Shown: positions 24,059-31,998, counted from the stretch's first letter. The stretch is DNA of 33,329 nucleotides from Candidatus Gastranaerophilales bacterium (GCA_944325315.1 CALVAA010000022.1:1-33329), one strand, 5' to 3'. Notes: generated from the letters alone by a model not told the origin. Program-made: numbers and translations.

Positions 24059-24093
24059 TGAATTGTCTCCTTAAAAAATATTTATATACTTAT

Positions 24094-24121
24094 ATTATAA
24101 AATATGAATCGCTATTGTCGA
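24094..24121 (-). promoter_or_regulatory. grpE-dnaJ promoter
   Basis: On the minus strand TCGACA (24121-24116, 5 of 6) and a perfect TATAAT (24099-24094) are 16 bases apart, about 35 bases upstream of the grpE ATG. It looks like a housekeeping-sigma promoter, not a heat-shock-sigma one. Confidence 0.6.
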
Positions 24122-24150
24122 GTGCACAAAAGAATATATATAAAAAAATA

Positions 24151-24173
24151 AAAGGCGCAAAATATGCGCCTTT
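24151..24173 (-). terminator. Intrinsic terminator of the yggS-sepF operon
   Basis: AAAGGCGCA (24151-24159) pairs with TGCGCCTTT (24165-24173) around a 5-base A/T loop. On the minus strand the stem is followed by a T-rich tract. It is 39 bases after the sepF stop. Confidence 0.85.
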
Positions 24174-24212
24174 ATCAACTCTCTATTTTCGTAAATACTA
24201 ACAAAATGCCAT

Positions 24213-24710
24213 CTAAGCTTTAGTCCACATAGCATCTGTAGATAATTTTGTGTTAACAAATTCCTGAGAAAGGTTGATATTGGAAGGTGTGAAAATAAAA
24301 ACACTTTCTCCGATTTTCCTTTGAGAACCGTCAAGCGCATGTGTACATCCGCACAAAAAGTCCACTATACGTTGGGATTGTTCTCTATCTAAAAGTTGAA
24401 GATTTAAGATGACAGTTTTTCTTTCTTTTAACGCTTCTACAATTGTAATTGATTCATTATATGCTTTTGGCTCAATTACAACAACTTCATGAGCACCTGC
24501 TTTTGGCTGCGGAAGTACTCTTAAATTACCTCTGTTTTTTCTTATTGGATTCGTCTCAGTAAAACTAGGTTGCAAAGCAGCGTTTCTATCAGTCGGATAT
24601 CCAGAATCAAATCCTTCTTCCACGCCGTCTTCGTATACTTCTTCGCCCATAGGGTTAAGTGAATCGGTAAGTGCGCCGATAATTTCCTTAATTTTTTCTG
24701 AAAGTGCCAT
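24213..24710 (-). CDS. sepF: Cell division protein SepF
   Basis: It anchors FtsZ to the membrane in Gram-positive and cyanobacterial-type divisomes. From the ATG at 24710 (165 residues), the N-terminal amphipathic helix MALSEKIKEIIGALTDSL is the membrane-binding part. A variable acidic linker follows, then the SepF core with HEVVVIEPKAYNESITIVEALKE, LNLQLLDREQSQRIVDFL and the ring-forming GCTHALDGSQRKIGESVFIF. AAAGGAG lies 5 bases before this ATG; an earlier ATG at 24734 would overlap yggS and lacks a Shine-Dalgarno. The yggS-sepF order is a classic neighbourhood and supports both calls. Confidence 0.95.
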   Translation of the reverse strand: MALSEKIKEIIGALTDSLNPMGEEVYEDGVEEGFDSGYPTDRNAALQPSFTETNPIRKNRGNLRVLPQPKAGAHEVVVIEPKAYNESITIVEALKERKTVILNLQLLDREQSQRIVDFLCGCTHALDGSQRKIGESVFIFTPSNINLSQEFVNTKLSTDAMWTKA

Positions 24711-24720
24711 CTTTTCTCCT

Positions 24721-25365
24721 TTAATTATCTTCAAATAAAATTCTGCCTAATCTAATCATCGTAGCTCCGCACTCCAGTGCGATTTTATAATCGTTACTCA
24801 TCCCCATTGAAAGTTCTTTTAGAGAAAATTTATCTTTTAAATCTTTCATGTTGGAAAAAAGTTCTCTCAGCTTATTTTCATCATCAGTCAGAGGTGCAAT
24901 ATTCATAAGACCCACAAGCTCCAATGACTTCAACTTAGCTGTTTCGTCGATTAAATTTTCAAGCTGCGCCGTATTTACTCCAAATTTTTGCGGCTCAAGA
25001 GCATTGTTTACCTGGATTAAAATTTTTTGTTTTATGCCTTTTTTGTTTGCCACATCATCAATACATTTTGCGATTTTTAAGCTGTCAACCGAGTGTATAT
25101 ATTCAAAAAAACCGACAACGTATTTGACCTTATTTGTTTGTAAATGTCCAATAAAATGATATATCGATTGCGATTTTGCCGTATCATCTATTTTGCTGAT
25201 TTTTTCAACAGCCTCAAGCGCTCTGCTTTCCGCAAAATCTCTCAACCCTGCATTATATGCCTCTATCATTGCTTTTTCATCGTAGTATTTTGTTACAGCG
25301 ATGATTCTAGGGCTATAGTTTTCAATGCCTTTTAAAATTCTCTCTAAATTATTCCTTACAGCCAT
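24721..25365 (-). CDS. YggS-family PLP homeostasis protein
   Basis: A small PLP-binding TIM-barrel protein (214 residues) that buffers pyridoxal phosphate. The PLP lysine is K26 in IIAVTKYYDEKA. The block GLRDFAESRALEAVEKI corresponds to the usual GxxxFGENRVQE, with Ala and Ser substitutions. IYHFIGHLQTNKVKYVV and LSMGMSNDYKIALECGATMIRLGRILF complete the signature. It sits immediately upstream of sepF, as in many bacteria. The start at ATG 25365 has only a distant GGGAG. Other names used for the family are YlmE and PROSC/PLPBP. Confidence 0.93.
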   Translation of the reverse strand: MAVRNNLERILKGIENYSPRIIAVTKYYDEKAMIEAYNAGLRDFAESRALEAVEKISKIDDTAKSQSIYHFIGHLQTNKVKYVVGFFEYIHSVDSLKIAKCIDDVANKKGIKQKILIQVNNALEPQKFGVNTAQLENLIDETAKLKSLELVGLMNIAPLTDDENKLRELFSNMKDLKDKFSLKELSMGMSNDYKIALECGATMIRLGRILFEDN

Positions 25366-25487
25366 TTAAAAGCTCAAAAACTCCCTATTAATGATTTTTT
25401 AGAACAAAATGTTCCTTCTTTTTTAATTATAAAATATTGTTTTTAACTTGCAAAAAATTTATTTTACTAAAATTTTAGATAATTTCC

Positions 25488-25528
25488 ATCATGCCAAAAC
25501 ATGCATTGGGACATGTTTTTAGCATGAT
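25488..25528. promoter_or_regulatory. Long imperfect inverted repeat in the divergent yggS / ART-like intergenic region
   Basis: The arms 25488-25503 and 25512-25528 (ATCATGC-C-AAAACATG against CATGTTTT-TA-GCATGAT) form 15 pairs with one small internal bulge and an eight-base loop. GCATG/CATGC words recur here and again in GGCATGC near 25589. No T-tract follows on either strand, so it is unlikely to be a terminator. It could be an operator for a dimeric regulator or a 5' leader structure of the gene at 25648. The rest of the 282-base gap is AT-rich and otherwise featureless. Confidence 0.5.
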
Positions 25529-25647
25529 ATAAAATTTGTAATATTTGTTAATATATCACAATGCAAAAGGATTTTAACTTCAAAAAAGGCATGCTTTTAA
25601 ACAATTTTTTAACAGTATTTGTTTTTATTAAATAAAAAGGAGAAGTT

Positions 25648-26493
25648 ATGAATATAAAAGCCAAATTAACCGAAGCGCCGGCCGAGAGCTTAAATAAAAT
25701 TTCTAAAAATATTACAAAAAATCATACCGCCCAAATAAAACACATAGACCCGGAAGAAATTTTAGAGGCCGGCGAAGCCATTGCAAATCAAAATAGAGCT
25801 TTTATTAATAACTTACAGTCTTTTAATATTGAATCATTGGATGACTTTTCTTTGGATGAAACTTTTGATTTAGATGAATTAAAGCCATTATGCAGAGGGG
25901 TAAACATATCTCCGGTATTAGAACTTTGCTATTCATATATAACAGAACAATTAAGACATATTGAAAAAACCGGAAAACTAATTCCATATAAAGAACAAGA
26001 AGTTATTCAAACGGCAAAATCAATGGGATTAAATGAAAAAGAAACAATTGAATTGCTTGAAAAAACTAAAAATGAATTTTTAGACAGAATAAACATTCTT
26101 AAAAAACAGGCAATTGATTCAATAAACCAGCTAAGTCCAACTAAAGCGCCTCATAATGTTTACAGGGTGATTACAAACTCATCTGCACCAGAAAGCAGAC
26201 AATATTTTAACAGTATTAATGCTCTTAAAAAGGGGGATAGTGTTGTTTTAAGCACAACTCCAATATACGTCTGCACTTCAGGCAAAAAAGCAATGGGTAA
26301 CTACGGAAGAGCAAACAATGCCACTCTTTTTAAAATAAATCTTCCTCAAGGCTCAAAACTTTTAAAATTTCCGTCTACAGACGGAATTGACCAGTGCATA
26401 ATGAAACCCGGAGCAAAATTTTTAGTAACTGACAATAAACCTTATAAAAATAATTTTCATCAAATAGAATTAGATTATCTTTTAGATGATTAA
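25648..26493 (+). CDS. Putative ADP-ribosyltransferase-fold protein
   Basis: 281 residues without signal peptide or membrane span. Residues 1-165 are helical, with a helical repeat-like part (EVIQTAKSMGLNEKETIELL). The C-terminal ~115 residues follow the order of actin/Rho-type ADP-ribosyltransferase toxins: an Arg strand VYRVI (R173), a GDSVVLSTTP segment (196-205) at the place of the STS motif, hydrophobic LFKINLPQGSKLL, then GIDQCIMKPGAKFLV (246-260) at the place of the ExE loop and last strand. The catalytic Glu position seems to be Gln249, so activity is doubtful unless my alignment is off. A GGAGAAG Shine-Dalgarno precedes the ATG. Single gene, with its stop overlapping the stop of the convergent nuclease-helicase. 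Fold call tentative. Confidence 0.5.
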   Translation: MNIKAKLTEAPAESLNKISKNITKNHTAQIKHIDPEEILEAGEAIANQNRAFINNLQSFNIESLDDFSLDETFDLDELKPLCRGVNISPVLELCYSYITEQLRHIEKTGKLIPYKEQEVIQTAKSMGLNEKETIELLEKTKNEFLDRINILKKQAIDSINQLSPTKAPHNVYRVITNSSAPESRQYFNSINALKKGDSVVLSTTPIYVCTSGKKAMGNYGRANNATLFKINLPQGSKLLKFPSTDGIDQCIMKPGAKFLVTDNKPYKNNFHQIELDYLLDD

Positions 26494-29375
26494 AAAAGTT
26501 TTAATTGTTTAGGATTATTTGTCCTATAAATTTTATCAACTTCTTCGAACAAAAGAAAATTGGGATTTATTTTATCTAAAAATCTGCTTTTTTTGGTATA
26601 ATTTTCTTCTTTGCCGTTTTCACTATAGCTTATAAACAAACGGTCTTTTGCTCTTGTCATACCAACGTATAAAAGTCTTTTTTCTTCTTCAATTTCTTCT
26701 TTTGTTTTTGCAAGCCTGAAAGGAATGAGTCCTTCTTCACATCCAAATATAAAAACACACTTAAATTCAAGCCCCTTTGAACTATGGAGTGTCATTAAAG
26801 AAATTCTATCCGCATTTTTATCGTAAGTATCAACCATATTTAAAAAAGCTGCCTCGTGGTAAAAATCGTATCTGTTTGGAAATTTTTCAGCTAAATTTAT
26901 AAGGTGGTCTAAAACATTTTCTTCAACTTCTGTAATGTATTTATGCTTTAGGGCTTTAATTTGAGAATCTATAGGGCTATTATCATCAATTGAAGATAAA
27001 AGCTCTCTTATTGGTTTAGAAGAACACAACGCATCTTCGCTGTAACTGGCGTAAGGCATAGAAATTCTATCTAATGCTTCTTTTAAGGGTTTAAGACAGC
27101 TTTTTGAGCGATAAAGAATTGCAAAATCAGAAAAAGTATAATTTTGCTCATTTTCAAACCCTTGCGCTCTGTTTGAATCAAGCGAAAAAAAGCTTCCTCC
27201 GCCAATTAAATTTTCAATTTTGCTTACAATAAATTCTGCTTCGCTGGCTTTAGTGTATGCTTTATAAATAACTGTTTTTTCATTCACTTTATCATACTTT
27301 GAGATACTATTATAAGAATTTATAAGGTCATTTGAAGCGTCTGTTATATACTTTGAAGAGCGGTAATTGTTTTTTAAAATAATTTTTTTTGAATCCGGAT
27401 AATCGATAGAAAAATTATTAAAAAACCTTGCGCTTCCGCCCCTAAAGCCATATATTGCCTGATTATTATCTCCTATTACAAAAATATTTTTACTTGTAAG
27501 CAATTTTATTAATTGATACTGCCTGGAATCAATATCTTGATATTCATCAACAAAAATATATTTAAACAGCTGAATATATTCATCTAATACTTCTTTATTT
27601 TTTTCTAAAAGTTCAATTGTAAGTTTTATTAAATCTTCAAAATCAAGTGCATTTTCTATTTTTTCATCATCTTTATACAAAAGTTTTTCTTCTTTTGTAA
27701 TAATTTGAAAATCAGACTTTAAACCTAATATATCACCTTTTTCTTTTAAAATTTTAAAACAAAGCGAATGGAAAGTATGCACATTTATAAATGTTTCTTT
27801 TCCCAGAATTTTTCCAAGCCTTTCGGATAATTCCTCGGCTGCTTTTTTTGTAAAGGTAAGTGCAAGACAGTTTTTTGCTTCAATAAGATTATTTTTTATC
27901 AAGTATGCAATTTTTTTAGTTAAAACAGTGGTCTTGCCTGAACCCGGTCCCGCTACAATTAAAAGTTTTGAAGCGTCTGATTCAATTGCTTCTTTTTGAA
28001 AAATATCTTCTTGTTTTTTTGTTTCATCTTTGGCTTTTTTTGATATTTCTTCTTTTGAAGGAGCGTATTCCTTTTTTTCGGTTTTTTTGTTTTCAATTTT
28101 TAAATCCAGACCCAATTTTAAATTATAAAAATCCTTAACTTCACCAGGGTTAAATAGCTTAATTACACCATATTCACCATCATAACCGGGAGTTTTTATG
28201 ACTTTTTCTTTTCTAAGCCTATTTATAGCTTCAGCCAAAACTGTAGAATCTTGTTTTAATTTATCTGTTTCAATTTTTTGCAATATATCTAATTCTGATC
28301 CAAACTTTGAAATAAGTCTTTCATATTCCGTTTCAACCTTTTTAGAAGCTACACCAAGCTCAAATATTTCCGAAATAATTTCAATCAAAGGTATTAAACT
28401 AAAAACAACACCTCCTGTTTTTGGGATAAATTCGCCTTCTTTTCTGTCTGCAAGCTCTTCTACCCTATACGAAACGCCTATTGTAAGCGGTTTAGAACAA
28501 ACAGGACAAATACCTTTCAATTTTTTTGTTTCAAAAGATTCAAGGCAAACTCCGCATTTTCTATGTCCGTCAAAATGATATTTTCCTTCTTCAGGGAAAA
28601 ATTCTACCGTTCCAACATAGCCTTTACCTGTCATTAAAGCATTTTTAAGAGAAAAATAATCGGGGTTAAAATCAAAAACAGTTGCTTCTCTTGCTAGTTT
28701 TGAAGGAGAATGAGCATCCGAATTTGAAACAAGACGGTACTTATCAAGCTTTGAAACCCGCCAGTTCATATAAGGGTCAGAAGAAAGTCCTGTTTCAAGA
28801 GCAAAAATATGGTCTGATAAATCTTCATAACAGTCTTCTATTGAATCATAACCGGATTTTGAACCAAGAGCAGAAAACCAGGGTGTCCAAATGTGTGCCG
28901 GAATTATGTATGAATCGTTACTTGCTTCAAGTGCTATTTCAAGCAAATTTCTTGAAGTAATACCTAAAATTGGTCTTCCGTCTGATTTAATATTTCCTAT
29001 TTTATCAAGTCTGTTTCTAAATTTTGAAGCAGATTCAATATCCGGACAAAAAACAACATGGTGAACTTTTCTTGTTTTGTCAAATCTTTTATAAATTGTT
29101 GAAATTTCAACAGACAACAAAAACTTAGGAGGAGTTAATTTTGGATAGTTTTTAAAAACCTCATTTTCAATTTCATCTTTTAATTTAAAAACTCCATCCC
29201 CAAGATATTTAAGTTTTTCTTTGATTTCATCAAAATAAATAGGATGGGTAAAATCTCCTGTAGAAATAATACTAAGACCTTTTTTAGCTCCCCAAAGAGC
29301 AAGATTTTCTAAATCACAATTTTTTGAAGTTGCTCTTGAATATTTTGAATGAATATGTAAATCAGCATAAAACAT
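26490..29375 (-). CDS. EndoQ-type PHP nuclease fused to UvrD/Rep-type helicase
   Basis: One 961-residue chain. Residues 1 to ~410 resemble endonuclease Q (YqxK-like): PHP metal motif DLHIHSKYSRATS (H7, H9), HVVFCPDIESASKF, YIIPAHIWTPWFSALGSKSG, SNSDAHSPSKLAREA, and a four-Cys zinc knuckle CGVC...CPVC. EndoQ cuts 5' of deaminated bases (dU, dI). After a charged linker, residues ~460-961 are an SF1A helicase: Walker A IVAGPGSGKTTVL (about 475), DEYQD (about 608), GDNNQAIYGFRGG, LKNNYRSS, MTLHSSKGLEFK and LLYVGMTRAKDRL. The helicase part is compact compared with PcrA. Both halves keep their catalytic residues. Start ATG at 29375. It is convergent with the ART-like gene and divergent from the deaminase gene. 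Confidence 0.88.
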   Translation of the reverse strand: MFYADLHIHSKYSRATSKNCDLENLALWGAKKGLSIISTGDFTHPIYFDEIKEKLKYLGDGVFKLKDEIENEVFKNYPKLTPPKFLLSVEISTIYKRFDKTRKVHHVVFCPDIESASKFRNRLDKIGNIKSDGRPILGITSRNLLEIALEASNDSYIIPAHIWTPWFSALGSKSGYDSIEDCYEDLSDHIFALETGLSSDPYMNWRVSKLDKYRLVSNSDAHSPSKLAREATVFDFNPDYFSLKNALMTGKGYVGTVEFFPEEGKYHFDGHRKCGVCLESFETKKLKGICPVCSKPLTIGVSYRVEELADRKEGEFIPKTGGVVFSLIPLIEIISEIFELGVASKKVETEYERLISKFGSELDILQKIETDKLKQDSTVLAEAINRLRKEKVIKTPGYDGEYGVIKLFNPGEVKDFYNLKLGLDLKIENKKTEKKEYAPSKEEISKKAKDETKKQEDIFQKEAIESDASKLLIVAGPGSGKTTVLTKKIAYLIKNNLIEAKNCLALTFTKKAAEELSERLGKILGKETFINVHTFHSLCFKILKEKGDILGLKSDFQIITKEEKLLYKDDEKIENALDFEDLIKLTIELLEKNKEVLDEYIQLFKYIFVDEYQDIDSRQYQLIKLLTSKNIFVIGDNNQAIYGFRGGSARFFNNFSIDYPDSKKIILKNNYRSSKYITDASNDLINSYNSISKYDKVNEKTVIYKAYTKASEAEFIVSKIENLIGGGSFFSLDSNRAQGFENEQNYTFSDFAILYRSKSCLKPLKEALDRISMPYASYSEDALCSSKPIRELLSSIDDNSPIDSQIKALKHKYITEVEENVLDHLINLAEKFPNRYDFYHEAAFLNMVDTYDKNADRISLMTLHSSKGLEFKCVFIFGCEEGLIPFRLAKTKEEIEEEKRLLYVGMTRAKDRLFISYSENGKEENYTKKSRFLDKINPNFLLFEEVDKIYRTNNPKQLKLF

Positions 29376-29462
29376 TTATTATAGTATATTATTTAAAGAA
29401 TTTTTTACAATAAAATAGCAAATAAAAAATTTTTCATTTAAAATATTAAAGAGGTGAAAACA

Positions 29463-29933
29463 ATGCAACAAAAACCAATAGAATGGAATGAATATTTTCT
29501 TGAAATTGCCCGCACTGTATCTAAACGCTCAAACTGCCTTAGAGCGCATGTGGGAGCTGTTATAGTCGGGACTGATAAAAAAATTAAAGCAACAGGCTAT
29601 AATGGAGTACCCTCTAAGGTAGTATCCTGTATGGAGCTTGGGGAATGCTACAGAATCAAAAACAATATCCCTTCAGGCACTTGTTATGAAACCTGCAGAA
29701 GTATCCATGCCGAGCAAAACGCAATAATTCAAGCAGGACAAGACCGCTCAAAAGGCGCTTCAATGTATATCTGGGGGCATAATTTTATCTGTATTTTATG
29801 TAAAAGGTTTATAGTACAATCCGGAATAGAGACAATATACCTTAAGAAAGATGATAATTCACCTATTGAAATTGTAACGGCAAAGCAGCTTGTTCAAGAA
29901 CTCACAGAAGAAAATTTTATTTCAAAACCGTAA
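29463..29933 (+). CDS. dCMP deaminase / ComEB-family zinc deaminase
   Basis: 156 residues of the cytidine/deoxycytidylate deaminase family. The catalytic HAE (H82, E84) is in SIHAEQNAIIQAG, with zinc ligands C110 and C113 in FICILCKRF (the usual PCxxC has Ile for Pro). GAVIVGTDKKIKATGYNG and CYRIKNNIPSGTCYETCRS fit the dCMP-deaminase/ComEB branch, where extra Cys residues may bind a second zinc. The likely reaction is dCMP to dUMP for thymidylate synthesis. I start it at the ATG at 29463, because the GTG at 29454 lies within the GAGGTG Shine-Dalgarno. Divergent from the EndoQ-helicase fusion across ~90 bases. Confidence 0.88.
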   Translation: MQQKPIEWNEYFLEIARTVSKRSNCLRAHVGAVIVGTDKKIKATGYNGVPSKVVSCMELGECYRIKNNIPSGTCYETCRSIHAEQNAIIQAGQDRSKGASMYIWGHNFICILCKRFIVQSGIETIYLKKDDNSPIEIVTAKQLVQELTEENFISKP

Positions 29934-29968
29934 TACTTTTGAGTATGAAAAAACAATCCAAAACAAGG

Positions 29969-29974
29969 TATAAT
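29969..29974 (+). promoter_or_regulatory. -10 box directly before the vWA gene (possible leaderless start)
   Basis: A perfect TATAAT ends 7 bases before the ATG at 29982. No Shine-Dalgarno and no convincing -35 are visible. The position also argues against an alternative TTG start at 29976. Confidence 0.45.
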
Positions 29975-29981
29975 ATTGTTT

Positions 29982-30746
29982 ATGAAAAATAAGGTATTTA
30001 TATCCACAGCTTTTATAGTTATAATTTTAGCGACATTTGCTCCAAGAGCAAAAACAACGCCAAACTACAGTTATAAAATATATACGCCCGACAATATTAC
30101 AGGTGTCAGCCAAAGCGTAAGTAAAGCACAAAAAGATACTCAGATTATTTTTATTGTAGATTTTTCAAACTCAATGAATGATACGATAGACGGAAAAAGC
30201 AAAGTTGATATGGCAAGGTCAACTTTAGCCGAAATTTTACCAAAAATTCCTCCGAATGTTAAAACCGGTTTAAGAGTCTACGGACACAAACCAGGCTTTA
30301 CATATCTACAAGGGTGTCAAGCTTCAACCTTAAGCGTGCCTTTAGCAACAGGAAACTATCAAACAATTTTAGGAAGCTTATATTCAATTAGGGCAACGGG
30401 TTGGACGCCTATTACGTACTCTTTAAAACAAGCAATAAATAATGATTTTCAAGGTACAACAGGAAAAAAACACATAATCCTGCTTACGGATGGCGGCGAG
30501 AATTGCGATGAAAGCCCTTGTACGTATGTAATAAACCTTATGAAAACAAGGGACGATGTTGTAATTGATGTTATTGCTCTCGATATTAGAGATGTTGAAG
30601 CAAATAACCAACTAAGATGCACTGCTCTTATGACAAGCGGCAAATTTTTAAGTGCGTACAATGAATCCGATTTGTCAAACTCGCTGTTTGAAACAGTAGG
30701 TATAAGCAAAGATGTAAAAGGGAGTATTAAATTGCCTTCTCAATAA
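29982..30746 (+). CDS. Secreted or membrane-anchored von Willebrand factor A domain protein
   Basis: 254 residues from the ATG at 29982. The N-terminal hydrophobic segment (about 4-20, VFISTAFIVIILATFA) is a signal peptide or anchor. The vWA domain (about 54-240) has an intact MIDAS: DFSNS (D60, S62, S64), the Thr of TGWTPIT (T142) and the Asp of LLTDGGENCDE (D170). Four cysteines (two near 175-180, others in QGCQAST and LRCTAL) could form disulfides outside the cell. It resembles stand-alone bacterial vWA proteins (ChlD/BatA-like fold) with metal-dependent protein binding. No MoxR-type ATPase is adjacent, so the partner is unknown. Confidence 0.85.
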   Translation: MKNKVFISTAFIVIILATFAPRAKTTPNYSYKIYTPDNITGVSQSVSKAQKDTQIIFIVDFSNSMNDTIDGKSKVDMARSTLAEILPKIPPNVKTGLRVYGHKPGFTYLQGCQASTLSVPLATGNYQTILGSLYSIRATGWTPITYSLKQAINNDFQGTTGKKHIILLTDGGENCDESPCTYVINLMKTRDDVVIDVIALDIRDVEANNQLRCTALMTSGKFLSAYNESDLSNSLFETVGISKDVKGSIKLPSQ

Positions 30747-30759
30747 TTTTTGCTAAAAT
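30732..30759 (+). promoter_or_regulatory. Probable promoter of the glycosyltransferase gene
   Basis: TTGCCT (30732-30737) lies 16 bases before an extended -10 TGCTAAAAT (30751-30759). The ATG at 30766 begins 6 bases after the -10 and no Shine-Dalgarno is present. The -35 lies inside the end of the vWA gene. Confidence 0.45.
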
Positions 30760-30765
30760 TTATTT

Positions 30766-31506
30766 ATGGAAAAAAATATACTAATAAGCGCAATTGTTAA
30801 AACTAAAAATGCGCAAGAGACAATATATGAGACTTTGGAATCAATCAAAAATTTTGATGAAATCATTGTAATAGATGAAAATTCAAATGATGATACTATT
30901 GAAATAGCAAAAGAATACAAGGCAAAAATAATTTTTCTTGATTCAACCGAACCAAATTTAACATATAGACAATCTTTAGATGAAGCTACAGGTGAATGGG
31001 TCTTTATTGTTGAACAAGATGAAATTATACCTGAAGTATTGTTCAAAGAAATTAAAAAATATATAAATAATCCAAAGAAAAACAGGTATTGCGTAGCTTT
31101 TAGTCAAAAAACCTTTTATTTAAACAAAGAAATCAAAGCGGCAAGAAAAAAACAGGTTTTAAGACTTTTTAAAAAATCTTATTGCGAATTTAAAGATAAA
31201 ACCTTTGAAGTTAAATTGATAAAAGGAAAAATTCACAGTATCAACAGCAACTTTAAAATTCAAAACAATTGCATTTTAAAGTATCAAAAAGAAAGTATTT
31301 TAAAAACTTTTATAAAACAAAAAAAATCTTTAAACTCAAAACCAAGCGTTATTATAAAACCTGTGTTTTGTTTTATATATTGGTATTTTATTAAAAAAGC
31401 ATGTCTGGACGGTATAAGAGGCTATATTTTTGCTCAAAAAAAATATTTTAGAGAATTATCAAAACAAATTGCCTGTTATGAAAAACAGCAAAAGGAGGAG
31501 CTATGA
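30766..31506 (+). CDS. Family 2 glycosyltransferase, LPS-core (WaaE/KdtX) type
   Basis: 246 residues. A GT-A fold starts at once with ISAIVKTKNAQETIYETLES, then FDEIIVIDENSNDDTIEIAK (the nucleotide-binding Asp, with DENS in place of DSGS) and EWVFIVEQDEIIPEVLFKEI carrying the QDE that corresponds to the DxD/metal motif. The region LTYRQSLDEATGEW and the compact length match the WaaE-like subgroup that adds glucose to lipopolysaccharide inner core. The C-terminus is strongly basic and contains a Trp/Tyr-rich helix (VFCFIYWYFIKKA) that may touch the membrane. The donor and acceptor cannot be read from sequence. The YhcH-family gene overlaps its stop. Confidence 0.85.
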   Translation: MEKNILISAIVKTKNAQETIYETLESIKNFDEIIVIDENSNDDTIEIAKEYKAKIIFLDSTEPNLTYRQSLDEATGEWVFIVEQDEIIPEVLFKEIKKYINNPKKNRYCVAFSQKTFYLNKEIKAARKKQVLRLFKKSYCEFKDKTFEVKLIKGKIHSINSNFKIQNNCILKYQKESILKTFIKQKKSLNSKPSVIIKPVFCFIYWYFIKKACLDGIRGYIFAQKKYFRELSKQIACYEKQQKEEL

Positions 31507-31955
31507 TTTTTGACAGATTAAACAATTCCGATAAATATGAAGCCTTAAATGACAAATTTAAAAAAGCTTTTGATTTTTTAAAAACACAGGATTTAAAAAA
31601 TTTAAAAGACGGAAAATATTTAATTGATGATGAAAATATTTTTGCAAATATCCAGACACTAATAACAAAAGATGAAGCCGAAAAAAAATGGGAAGCCCAC
31701 AGAAAATATATCGATATTCAATATGTTATAAGAGGGAAAGAAAAAATGGGCTATGGAATGTTTGAAGATTTCAAAAGTTCTATACCATATGATGATAAAA
31801 AAGATATTGAATTTTTAGAAGGAAATACTTTTAATTTTATAAACGTAAATCAGGGTGATTTTGTTGTTTTTTACCCTCAAGACGTACACAGCCCAATGCT
31901 TAAAGTAGAAAAAAACGAAGAAATCAAAAAAGTTATTATAAAAATTGCGATATAA
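31503..31955 (+). CDS. YhcH/YjgK/YiaL family cupin protein
   Basis: 150 residues of the DUF386 family (EbgC/TabA relatives), a cupin-like barrel. Conserved blocks are LKDGKYLIDDENIFANIQ, EKKWEAHRKYIDIQYVIRG with the His-containing metal-site residues, EKMGYGMFEDF and GDFVVFYPQDVHSPML, whose HSPML histidine is another ligand. Members modify or bind sugars or nucleotides, for example as anomerase-like partners of sugar-catabolic enzymes. The exact substrate is unknown. The ATG overlaps the glycosyltransferase stop and has a strong AAGGAGGAG Shine-Dalgarno, so the pair is coupled. Confidence 0.88.
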   Translation: MIFDRLNNSDKYEALNDKFKKAFDFLKTQDLKNLKDGKYLIDDENIFANIQTLITKDEAEKKWEAHRKYIDIQYVIRGKEKMGYGMFEDFKSSIPYDDKKDIEFLEGNTFNFINVNQGDFVVFYPQDVHSPMLKVEKNEEIKKVIIKIAI

Positions 31956-31998
31956 TATTTTAAGTAATGTTAAGAAAAATTTGTATTTTTTTTCATGT

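Noticed and set aside
24100-24130. CIRCE heat-shock operator upstream of grpE
   Set aside because: Only one half (GCACTC) is present; the second half-site is not recognisable.
24095-24340. 81-codon minus-strand frame at the end of sepF
   Set aside because: It overlaps the conserved SepF C-terminus in another frame and runs through the terminator.
25488-25528. Intrinsic terminator
   Set aside because: No T tract follows the stem on either strand, and no gene ends nearby.
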